Assembly (NCBI GenBank): GCA_964436865.1
Contig: CAYTFK010000409.1
Span: forward strand, 1 to 5,650
Direction: 5' to 3'
Source of the DNA: JAXGPP01 sp964436865
Lineage (GTDB): Bacteria; Planctomycetota; Planctomycetia; Pirellulales; Thermoguttaceae
Length of the DNA stretch: 5,650 nt
Part shown: positions 1 through 5,376 of the stretch, one piece after another
Numbering within the stretch: position 1 is the stretch's first letter
Layout: each line of letters begins with the position of its first letter
Translations under genes and position numbers: made by a program
Notes under the pieces: generated by a model
Told to the model about the DNA's origin: nothing
The model's input: only the letters and a program-made list of their open reading frames with translations
The model's database searches: none

Positions 1-1769
1 GCGCCGCTCAGGTAACGCCCCGTGGTCGATTCACCGTTGGCCGCCAGTTCCGCCGGCGTCCCCTGGGCTACGATCCGTCCGCCGTGCCGCCCGGCGCCCG
101 GTCCCAGGTCGACGAGCCAATCCGCCTGCCGCATGATGGCCTCGTCGTGCTCGACGACGAATACCGTATTGCCGCGGCGCTGCAGGCCGCGCATCGCTTC
201 GATCAACCGTTGGTTATCGCGCGGGTGCAACCCGATCGACGGCTCGTCGAGCACGTAGCAGACGCCGATCAGCCCTGAACCGAGGCCCGTGGCGAGCCGC
301 ACCCGCTGCAGTTCACCGCCGCTGAGGGTGTCGGCGGGGCGGTCCAGCGTCAGGTAATCGAGCCCCACCCGATCCAGGAAGTCCAGGCGGCTGTTGATTT
401 CCGAGATCAGCGGAAGGGCGATCGGCTGATCGCTGTCGGGGAACCGGACGGCGGCAAAAAATTCGCGGCCCTGTCGCACCGTGAGCGCCGTGAGTTGATG
501 GATTGCCCGGCCGGCGACCACTACCGAACGGGCTTCCGCGCGCAACCGGGCACCGCGGCATTCGGGACACGGGACCTCGCCGCGGAATGTCTCCAGTCGC
601 TGCCGCGTTGTCTCACTGGCGGTCGATTGGTACTCCTTCTCGATCAGCGCCAGCACGCCGGCAGACTGCTTGCCATCTCCATGCAGGAGCAGATCGAGCG
701 TCCGCCGGTCCAGATTGGCCAGCGGCGTGTTCCAGCGGAAACCGGCGGCCGCCATCAGATCGCGCAAACAGGCGCGATGCTTCCGCTCGGCGGCCGGGCT
801 GGCATCCTTCCACGGCAGAACGGCTCCCGTGGCCAGCGACTGCGAAAGGTCGGGCACAATCAATTCCGGATCGAACTGTACGCGGACTCCGAGTCCTTCG
901 CACGTCGGACAGGCGCCGTAGGGGCTGTTGAAGCTGAACGTTCGCGGTTCGAGTTCCTCGTAGCTGATTTTGCAGTCGGGGCAGGCATACTGGGTGCTGA
1001 ACAGGAGGTCACGCCATACGCCCGTGTCGCCGTCCCGCTTCTCCTCGTAGGTGGCCAGCACCAGGCCGTCGCCGTGCTTGATCGCCAGCTTGATCGATTC
1101 CGCCAGACGGCTGCGGATCTTCTCGCGGATCACGAGCCGGTCCACCACCGCTTCAATGTGGTGCGACCGCTGCCGGACCAGTTCGGGCGGATGCTCGATA
1201 TCGACCACCTCGCCGTCGACGCGGGCGCGCTGGAAGCCGGCCTTGCGGATGGCGTCGAAAACCTCTTTGTGCTGCCCTTTTCGGCCCCGAACGACGGGCG
1301 CGAGGATCATCACGCGCGTGTTTTCCGCCATTGCCAGCAGGGCACCGAGAATTTCCTCGGAGGTCTGCTGGCGAATCGGGGCCCCACATTGATGGCAGTG
1401 CGCCTGCCCCAAACGGGCGTACAAGACACGTAGGTAGTCGTATAATTCGGTGACGGTGGCGACGGTGCTGCGAGGATTCCGGACGCCCGTCCGCTGGTCG
1501 ATGGAAATGGTGGGCTGAAGCCCGTCGATGAAGTCGACGTCCGGCCGTTCAAGCTGATGCAGAAACTGGCGCGCGTAGACCGACAGGCTCTCGATGTACT
1601 GGCGTTGTCCCTCGGCGTACAGCGTGTCGAACGCCAGAGAACTCTTACCCGATCCGCTCGGTCCGGTTACTACCACCAATTGGTTGCGGGGGATGTCCAG
1701 ATCGAGATTCTGCAGGTTGTGCACCCGCGCCCCGCGGATCGCGATGTGTCCGTCGCCGTTGCTCGCCAC
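1..1769 (-). CDS. uvrA: UvrA, excinuclease ABC subunit A (N-terminal ~589 residues; 3' end beyond window)
   Basis: UvrA is the dimeric ATPase that finds helix-distorting DNA lesions and loads UvrB in cytoplasmic nucleotide excision repair. Reading leftwards from a GTG at 1769 the frame stays open to the window edge. Visible landmarks are the N-terminal RGARVHNLQNLDLDIP block, Walker A GPSGSGKSS (residues 36-44), the conserved AFDTLYAEGQRQY stretch, the UvrB-binding region with an extra CHQC pair (C125/C128), a zinc module CPDC...CPTC (C263, C266, C287, C290), the ABC signature LSGGE (482-486), Walker B YVLDEPSIGL (D508/E509) and an EHDE H-loop. The missing part is the second ATPase half (family length about 940 residues). 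The GTG start is chosen because no in-frame ATG lies between it and the conserved RGAR block; a purine-rich GGAGGGAGA lies about 14 nt upstream, rather far for a good RBS. Divergent from the HPF-like gene. Identification is very secure; the exact start is moderately secure. Confidence 0.97.
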   Translation of the reverse strand, partial: MASNGDGHIAIRGARVHNLQNLDLDIPRNQLVVVTGPSGSGKSSLAFDTLYAEGQRQYIESLSVYARQFLHQLERPDVDFIDGLQPTISIDQRTGVRNPRSTVATVTELYDYLRVLYARLGQAHCHQCGAPIRQQTSEEILGALLAMAENTRVMILAPVVRGRKGQHKEVFDAIRKAGFQRARVDGEVVDIEHPPELVRQRSHHIEAVVDRLVIREKIRSRLAESIKLAIKHGDGLVLATYEEKRDGDTGVWRDLLFSTQYACPDCKISYEELEPRTFSFNSPYGACPTCEGLGVRVQFDPELIVPDLSQSLATGAVLPWKDASPAAERKHRACLRDLMAAAGFRWNTPLANLDRRTLDLLLHGDGKQSAGVLALIEKEYQSTASETTRQRLETFRGEVPCPECRGARLRAEARSVVVAGRAIHQLTALTVRQGREFFAAVRFPDSDQPIALPLISEINSRLDFLDRVGLDYLTLDRPADTLSGGELQRVRLATGLGSGLIGVCYVLDEPSIGLHPRDNQRLIEAMRGLQRRGNTVFVVEHDEAIMRQADWLVDLGPGAGRHGGRIVAQGTPAELAANGESTTGRYLSG

Positions 1770-1804
1770 GATATCGAACGTTTCTCCCTCCGGCGGCCCC
1801 CGGG

Positions 1805-1821
1805 CAGGCCGCGCCGGCCTG
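1805..1821 (-). other. Perfect GC hairpin in the uvrA leader
   Basis: CAGGCC (1805-1810) and GGCCTG (1816-1821) are perfect inverted repeats around a 5-nt GCGCC loop. It lies about 35 nt upstream of the uvrA GTG, so it would form in the 5' leader of the uvrA mRNA if transcription starts near 1828. No U-tract follows on the minus strand, so it is not a typical intrinsic terminator. A role in mRNA stability or translation is possible, but GC-rich DNA produces such hairpins by chance. Confidence 0.35.
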
Positions 1822-1834
1822 TCCCAAACTTCTC

Positions 1835-1863
1835 AACTTACTACAGTTGCGTTCGGAGGGCAA
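1835..1863 (-). promoter_or_regulatory. Weak candidate promoter for uvrA
   Basis: On the minus strand a TTGCCC (1858-1863) is followed after 17 nt by TAAGTT (1835-1840), giving a poor-to-fair sigma-70-like pair (4/6 and 3/6 to the E. coli consensus). It sits in the only locally AT-richer part of the intergenic region and would give a leader of about 60 nt. No recognisable LexA palindrome was seen next to it. Treat it as a guess: planctomycete promoter consensus is not well fixed by sequence inspection alone. Confidence 0.22.
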
Positions 1864-2015
1864 CATGCGGCGGGGGCCGCTGGCGGGGGCAGAACGGCGT
1901 TCCGCAGCGCGGTAAGGCCGCCTCGAACGGCGGGCCGGTATCCTGCTTGCAGCACGAGTGTATATTGTTGGCACCGCAGGCAGGCGTGAACGCCATGGCG
2001 AAGCGCAATACCCAC

Positions 2016-2022
2016 AAAGGAG
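2016..2022 (+). promoter_or_regulatory. Strong ribosome binding site fixing the HPF-like start
   Basis: AAAGGAG at 2016-2022 lies 8 nt before the ATG at 2031, close to an ideal Shine-Dalgarno arrangement. An in-frame ATG at 1995 would add 12 residues (MAKRNTHKGVKL) but has only a weak purine patch upstream and would place this RBS inside the gene. The RBS therefore decides the start at 2031. Confidence 0.8.
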
Positions 2023-2030
2023 TGAAGCTT

Positions 2031-2765
2031 ATGCCGTTTTCCGACGAGACGTACAACTTGCGGATCAAGCTCGACACCAAGAATTTCCAGTTCTCTGCCG
2101 CGGAGATCGCCAAGATCGAAACCGGCTTGCAGCCGTTGCGCAAAGTCGTCCGCGACTTTCCTGTCTCCGACCTTTATCTCACCTTCTACTACCACGAGCG
2201 AAATAACGACTACAAGGTTGACGCGTCGCTGCGGCTTCCCAAGCGGATCCTCTACACGGGAGACCACGATTTTGACCCCTACACCGCTTTCCGCCGCTGC
2301 GTCCGCAAACTGATGATGAAGGTGGAGGGCGTTATCGACAGCATGGAAAACAGGTCCGCCATTGCCAAGCGCGAAAAGGGGACCCAGCACGACGTCGTGC
2401 CCAGCCACCTGCCCGACGGCGCGACGCTCGCCGGGGCGGTCGAGTCGGGCGACTACCGGCGGTTCCGCGAGGCGACCTCTGCGTACGAAGAGCCGCTGCG
2501 GAAACGGATTGGGCGTTGGATTGAACGTTACCCCAATTTGACGCCGAAGACGAGCGATCTCAGTATCGACGACATCGTCGAGGAGGTCTTTCTCAACGCC
2601 TTTGAACGCTTCGGCGACTGGCCGTCGTCGTCGGTCACGCTGAGTGACTGGCTGGAGAGCCTCATCGACCCGTCGATCAAGGCGATTATCCAGAACCCGG
2701 ACGCGGAGATGGAGAACATCCAGTTCGCCAAGACGCTCCGCGCGGCGCCGGCGAAGGAAGACTGA
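2031..2765 (+). CDS. HPF/RaiA-like protein with a C-terminal sigma-70 region 2-like domain
   Basis: A 244-residue soluble protein with no signal peptide or membrane segment. Residues about 8-105 follow the beta-alpha-beta-beta-beta-alpha order of the S30AE/HPF fold: a first strand (NLRIKLDTKNF), a helix (AAEIAKIETGLQPLRKVV), strands SDLYLTFYYHE and YKVDASLRLPKRILYTGDH, then a basic helix (PYTAFRRCVRKLMMKVEG). Known members bind the 30S decoding region and silence ribosomes in stationary phase or stress. A charged linker (106-135) leads to a second part (about 137-222) that lacks the usual HPF C-terminal dimerisation domain. Instead it reads like sigma-70 region 2: DYRRFREATSAYEEPLRKRI, then SIDDIVEEVFLNAFERFGDW and a DWLESLIDPSIK helix, matching the acidic D/E-D-hVQEhFLxhW...FxxWLxxIA pattern. 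The basic helix residues that would contact DNA are sparse, so it may be a protein-binding relic rather than an active sigma. The HPF-like call is probable; the sigma-like call is a pattern match by eye. Confidence 0.75.
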   Translation: MPFSDETYNLRIKLDTKNFQFSAAEIAKIETGLQPLRKVVRDFPVSDLYLTFYYHERNNDYKVDASLRLPKRILYTGDHDFDPYTAFRRCVRKLMMKVEGVIDSMENRSAIAKREKGTQHDVVPSHLPDGATLAGAVESGDYRRFREATSAYEEPLRKRIGRWIERYPNLTPKTSDLSIDDIVEEVFLNAFERFGDWPSSSVTLSDWLESLIDPSIKAIIQNPDAEMENIQFAKTLRAAPAKED

Positions 2766-2770
2766 AACCG

Positions 2771-2799
2771 CTGGCAGTGGCCGCCTTTTCGGATACACT
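2771..2799 (+). promoter_or_regulatory. Candidate promoter for the sigma/FecR operon
   Basis: CTGGCA (2771-2776) and TACACT (2794-2799) are separated by exactly 17 nt; each matches the housekeeping -35 and -10 consensus at 4 of 6 positions. The pair falls in the 100-nt gap after the HPF-like stop codon and would start transcription near 2806, about 60 nt before the sigma-factor GTG. If the sigma factor autoregulates, this site could instead overlap an ECF promoter, but the ECF -35 AAC-type motif is not evident. Confidence 0.35.
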
Positions 2800-2832
2800 A
2801 GGGGCGACGGCGGGGCTGTCGGCCGCCGATCG

Positions 2833-2849
2833 CTGTCTCCACTGTCTCC
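2833..2849 (+). repeat. 8-bp tandem direct repeat in the sigma-factor leader
   Basis: CTGTCTCC occurs twice (2833-2840 and 2842-2849) separated by one A. The repeat immediately precedes the GGAG ribosome-binding element (2851-2854) and the GTG start at 2866. It lies between the candidate promoter and the start codon, where a repressor or RNA-binding protein could act. It could equally be a chance slippage product. Confidence 0.6.
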
Positions 2850-2865
2850 CGGAGCGCTCGCCCAC

Positions 2866-3423
2866 GTGCCCGACGACAAGCCCACTGCTTCCGCTCCCTC
2901 GGCCGACGCCGCGAAGGTCGAACGCTTCGCGCAACTGCTCGCCACCTGCCAACGCCGTGTGTTCCTCTACGCCCTGGCTCTGGTGCACCACGCCGCCGAT
3001 GCCGAGGAAGTCCTCCAGGAAACGAACCTGGTCATGTGGAAGAAGTTCGACCAGTTTCAGCCGGGCACGGACTTTGGGCGTTGGGCATGCCGGATCGCCC
3101 AGCTCGAGGTGCTCAAGTTCCGCGAGAAGAAGAGCCGGGAGAAGCTCTTCAGCGACGAATTCATCGAGTCGCTGGCCGTCGAGGCGGAATCGGCTCTGGA
3201 GCAACTCGACCGCCGGCGCGACGCGCTCTCCGGATGCCTGGCCAGACTCAACGAGGGCGATCGCCACCTGGTCACTCGCCGTTACTCGGAGAACTCGACG
3301 ACTCGCAGTGTTGCCGAGGCCCTCGGACGCAGCGTCCAGGGCACGCGCAAGGCGCTGCACCGCATTCGCGGTGCGCTCCTGGTGTGCATCGAGCGGACCT
3401 TGGCCGTGGAGGATCGGTCATGA
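2866..3423 (+). CDS. ECF-type RNA polymerase sigma factor (sigma-70 family)
   Basis: A 185-residue cytoplasmic sigma factor that should direct RNA polymerase to a small regulon. Region 2 spans about residues 18-90: a KVERFAQLLATCQRRVFLYALALV helix, the acidic DAEEVLQETNLVMWKKFDQF core, then FGRWACRIAQLEVLKFREKK, which carries -10 recognition residues. Region 4 spans about 120-178: CLARLNEGDRHLVTRRYSE followed by the helix-turn-helix TRSVAEALGRSVQGTRKALHRIRGAL that would read the -35. Regions 1.1 and 3 are absent, as in ECF sigmas. It resembles the Rhodopirellula/Verrucomicrobium sigma group (TIGR02989 type), which commonly sits beside FecR/LamG genes; subgroup assignment is from memory. The start is a GTG preceded by GGAG 11 nt upstream; in-frame ATGs are either within the preceding gene or inside region 2. 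The stop overlaps the next start (ATGA at 3420-3423), implying translational coupling to its membrane partner. Confidence 0.9.
   Translation: MPDDKPTASAPSADAAKVERFAQLLATCQRRVFLYALALVHHAADAEEVLQETNLVMWKKFDQFQPGTDFGRWACRIAQLEVLKFREKKSREKLFSDEFIESLAVEAESALEQLDRRRDALSGCLARLNEGDRHLVTRRYSENSTTRSVAEALGRSVQGTRKALHRIRGALLVCIERTLAVEDRS
3408..3412 (+). promoter_or_regulatory. Ribosome binding site of the FecR/LamG gene, inside the sigma gene
   Basis: GGAGG at 3408-3412 lies 7 nt before the ATG at 3420, within the last codons of the sigma factor. Together with the ATGA overlap it fixes the downstream start, although that reading frame is open much further upstream. Confidence 0.8.
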
Positions 3424-5105
3424 GTCCGGTCGAGCGGCATGAAGAACTGGGACGACTGGCCGCCACCCTTTGCGACGGGGAGATCACCCCCGCCGAAGCC
3501 CGCCGATTGGAGGAGCTTGCCAGCCAGTCGCCCGAGGCCCGCCGGTACCTCATCGACTACCTTCAACTCCACGGTGAGCTGCACTGGGACCACGCTCTTG
3601 GGGCGGGGGCCGATATTACGGCAACACTGGGCAAACCACTTGCGCCTGAGGAGTTCGCCAGAGGCACGCGGCGGGCGGGGCAAGGCAAGCCGGGAATGCG
3701 ACTCCTCCTGTTGCTTGCCACCCTGGCCGTTTCCATCGCGGTGGCGATCATCGGCTGGAGGGCAATTCCACTCCAGCGAGAGCCGCGAGCACGCCCGGGT
3801 GAACCATCCGGGGCCGGGTTCGTCGCCCAGGTAACCGCGACCGCCGATGCCCGCTGGGCAGTCGGGACCGACCAGCGGTATCGCAACCGCCGGTTGTCAG
3901 CCGGAGAAGGTGTCCAGCTTCAGGCCGGCTTGGCCGAAGTGACGTTCGATTCGGGAATTCGCATTGTTCTCCAGGGTCCCGCTGATCTCCACGTTGATTC
4001 GGCCGACGCGGCGTTCCTCATGTCTGGCGCGGCGGTCACGACCGTGCCGGCGTCGGCCGACAGATTTACGCTCCGCACGACGACGGCGGTGCTGGTCGCG
4101 GCCGACGCCGAGTTTGGCCTCGCCGTCGCCGAGAACGGGAGCAACGAGATCCAGGTCTTCACTGGCGAAGTCACTGCCCAATCCACCGCGGCGGGAACGG
4201 CCTCGGCTCGCCGCGTTTCAGCCGGAGAGGCGTTTACCATCTCGTCGGCCCCCGGCGAGACAATTGCGTTCGCCGAGCCGGGCGTCCCGGCAAGACAGTT
4301 CGTGCGCACGATGCCCGCACCTGACTCGCTGCCGGGGTCGGTGGCCGCGTTGCGGAGCCAAGTCGAGCGAAACCCGCACCTCATCCACCTCTGGACCTTC
4401 GAGGGCACCACGCGCGAGGAGAAGTGGCGCGACAAACAAGACGGGCTGCACCTGATGGAAGCCGTCATGGCGGGTGGACGCGGCGGCGGCGCGATCGACT
4501 ATTCAATTCCCGGTCCCGATCCGACGAGTGAGGCAATTCGCACTTTTCGTGGTCCGGTCGATGGCGATTCCAACGGCGTAGCCCTTCAGTCCGAGGGCCG
4601 GTTCCAACCCCCAGCGGAGATGACGGTTGAGGTGCTGCTCAACTTCGCTGGGTTTGACGGGGAGGCAACCGGTGTGGCGGCCGTCGTTGCCACGCGCGAC
4701 AGCCACCGCAACTGTGGATTCTTGATCGCGGTCGCCGACGACGGGCACCTGGTTCATCTCTTCGACGGCGACGCCGAGTGGACAGCGGGCGATTTTATCC
4801 TCACCCCTGGCGAATGGTACTACGTCGCCAGCACATTCCGCTCAGGTCCGGAACAGACCACGATCAACACGTACGCTGCGAACCTCAGTCGCGGAGAACG
4901 TCGGCTCACCCAAGTACTCACCGACGCCCTTGCACCTGGAATTCCACCCCCTGGGCGACTGGGGGTGGGAAAGGGGCTCGATAATACCCTGGCACACGCC
5001 TACCCCTGGCCCGGTCGTATCGATGAGCTGGCGATCTACGATGCCGTGCTCGACTTTCAGACCCTTCAGGAACACTTGACACGACTGGTCGCCCCACCTA
5101 AATAA
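3420..5105 (+). CDS. Membrane-anchored FecR-like/LamG-like protein, probable anti-sigma or sigma regulator
   Basis: A 561-residue single-pass membrane protein. Residues 1-92 are cytoplasmic and helical, with a segment typical of planctomycete anti-sigma-like N-termini (LAATLCDGEITPAEARRLEELASQ, then ARRYLIDYLQLHGELHW); the HxxxCxxC zinc motif of ZAS anti-sigmas is absent. One transmembrane helix follows at about 95-113, flanked by R94 and R114. Residues about 146-275 are FecR-like beta-repeat sequence (GEGVQLQAGLAEVTFDSGIRIVLQGPA-type strands, ending GEAFTIS). Residues about 320-561 form a LamG/concanavalin-like jellyroll: HLIHLWTFEG, EMTVEVLLNF, a GEWYYVASTF strand and the closing PGRIDELAIYDAVLD, the usual signature of LamG_3-type domains that often bind sugars or peptides. 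N-inside topology puts FecR and LamG outside the cytoplasmic membrane. Coupled by ATGA to the sigma factor, it probably controls that factor's activity in response to an envelope signal. Ligand and sign of regulation cannot be read from sequence. Confidence 0.88.
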   Translation: MSPVERHEELGRLAATLCDGEITPAEARRLEELASQSPEARRYLIDYLQLHGELHWDHALGAGADITATLGKPLAPEEFARGTRRAGQGKPGMRLLLLLATLAVSIAVAIIGWRAIPLQREPRARPGEPSGAGFVAQVTATADARWAVGTDQRYRNRRLSAGEGVQLQAGLAEVTFDSGIRIVLQGPADLHVDSADAAFLMSGAAVTTVPASADRFTLRTTTAVLVAADAEFGLAVAENGSNEIQVFTGEVTAQSTAAGTASARRVSAGEAFTISSAPGETIAFAEPGVPARQFVRTMPAPDSLPGSVAALRSQVERNPHLIHLWTFEGTTREEKWRDKQDGLHLMEAVMAGGRGGGAIDYSIPGPDPTSEAIRTFRGPVDGDSNGVALQSEGRFQPPAEMTVEVLLNFAGFDGEATGVAAVVATRDSHRNCGFLIAVADDGHLVHLFDGDAEWTAGDFILTPGEWYYVASTFRSGPEQTTINTYAANLSRGERRLTQVLTDALAPGIPPPGRLGVGKGLDNTLAHAYPWPGRIDELAIYDAVLDFQTLQEHLTRLVAPPK

Positions 5106-5106
5106 G

Positions 5107-5121
5107 GGAGCTGTCGGCTCC
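5107..5121 (+). terminator. Short hairpin just after the FecR/LamG stop
   Basis: GGAGC (5107-5111) pairs with GCTCC (5117-5121) around TGTCG, two nt after the TAA. There is no following U-run, so if it ends transcription it would be a weak or Rho-assisted site; it may instead protect the 3' end from exonucleases. Confidence 0.25.
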
Positions 5122-5214
5122 GCTCAATGCTCTAGAGAGGGGTTTCGACTCGGCTTTTCGCCCGCCAGCAATTTTCCAGGTATCGTTTTCGGCGACTCGC
5201 CGGGTATTAGAGTG

Positions 5215-5296
5215 GGCAGCGAGAGTGCAAGGATGCATGAAGCGGCTTGCCAGAGCACCGGACCCCAACGCTTCATGCACCCCCACTCTCGCTGCC
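5215..5296. repeat. Two-tier 82-bp imperfect palindrome
   Basis: Outer arms GGCAGCGAGAGTG (5215-5227) and CACTCTCGCTGCC (5284-5296) are perfect 13-bp inverted repeats. Inner arms TGCATGAAGCG (5234-5244) and CGCTTCATGCA (5269-5279) are perfect 11-bp inverted repeats. The arms are separated by an asymmetric internal loop (6 nt left, 4 nt right) and a 24-nt apical loop, giving 24 paired positions without a mismatch. No T-run follows on the right, and only weak A/T sequence on the left, so it is not an ordinary intrinsic terminator. It could be a repeat-family element (REP- or MITE-like), a structured RNA, or a strong transcript end. No target-site duplication was seen. Confidence 0.9.
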
Positions 5297-5301
5297 AATC
5301 T

Positions 5302-5333
5302 ATTGCGCCTGCCGCAGCAGAGGCAAGAGCAAT
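5302..5333. repeat. Bulged inverted repeat upstream of the Tat-protein gene
   Basis: ATTGC+GCCT (5302-5310) can pair with AGGC (5321-5324) and GCAAT (5329-5333), leaving AAGA as a one-sided bulge and a 10-nt apical segment which can itself form a GC/GC pair. It starts 5 nt after the large palindrome ends. It might be part of one folded leader. Confidence 0.5.
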
Positions 5334-5337
5334 TAAC

Positions 5338-5352
5338 GCAACTTCAAGTTGC
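5338..5352. repeat. 15-bp near-perfect palindrome before the Tat-protein start
   Basis: GCAACTT and AAGTTGC flank a single C, making a perfect odd-length dyad (7-bp arms). It ends 24 nt before the ATG at 5377. Its size and symmetry fit a dimeric regulator operator; as RNA it would fold as GCAAC/GTTGC with a TTCAA loop. Which of these applies cannot be told here. Confidence 0.6.
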
Positions 5353-5376
5353 TTCTAGGCAGGACCGGTGAAGGCC

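Larger units (their letters stand above)
1770..2030. other. Divergent intergenic region, uvrA / HPF-like gene
   Basis: This stretch separates two genes transcribed away from each other, so it must hold both promoters. Its uvrA side contains the hairpin at 1805-1821 and the weak TTGCCC/TAAGTT pair. Its right side is GC-rich with one AT-rich island, TATATT at 1961-1966, a possible -10 for the rightward gene but without a convincing -35 at normal spacing. Open frames crossing the region show no family features and look like GC-driven shadows. No tRNA, mobile element or long repeat was seen. Confidence 0.6.
5106..5376. other. Structured 271-bp intergenic region
   Basis: No credible gene lies between the FecR/LamG stop and the Tat-protein ATG. 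The stretch instead carries at least five inverted repeats in series: 5107-5121, 5190-5202 (CGGCG/CGCCG), the large palindrome 5215-5296, 5302-5333 and 5338-5352. No clear -35/-10 pair was found for the downstream gene, although one is expected here. A minus-strand open frame over 5098-5298 reads through both palindrome arms and has no protein-like features. Confidence 0.7.

Noticed and set aside
495..1433. Long plus-strand open frame (312 codons) antisense to uvrA
   Set aside because: It lies wholly over strongly conserved uvrA coding sequence, has no recognisable domain, and is what a GC-rich gene with strong codon bias leaves on its opposite strand.
1770..1870. LexA/SOS box upstream of uvrA
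   Set aside because: No palindromic CTGT-N8-ACAG or GAAC-N4-GTTC type site was found in the leader.
1969..1986. Sigma-54-like promoter suggested by TTGGCAC before the HPF-like gene
   Set aside because: The GG and the next usable GC are 12 nt apart instead of the required 10, and the -12 element lacks TTGC.
1557..2030. Upstream extension of the HPF-like frame, antisense to uvrA and through the intergenic region
   Set aside because: The frame is open by chance; the strong AAAGGAG and the start of S30AE-like sequence place the real start at 2031.
1833..2945. 370-codon minus-strand open frame across the HPF-like gene
   Set aside because: Its composition (Arg/Val/Asp-rich with no motif) is that of an antisense shadow, while the plus strand has a perfect RBS and a family-like fold.
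3036..3419. Upstream extension of the FecR/LamG frame through the sigma gene
   Set aside because: The segment overlaps the sigma regions 2-4 in another frame, has no domain features, and the GGAGG RBS plus ATGA overlap fix the start at 3420.
5098..5298. 66-codon minus-strand open frame over the intergenic palindrome
   Set aside because: It is formed largely by the two palindrome arms, has no RBS or protein motif, and opposes the flanking genes.
5106..5376. CRISPR array or tRNA in the right-hand gap
   Set aside because: The repeats are inverted pairs occurring once each, not regularly spaced direct repeats, and no cloverleaf or T-arm GTTCRA motif is present.
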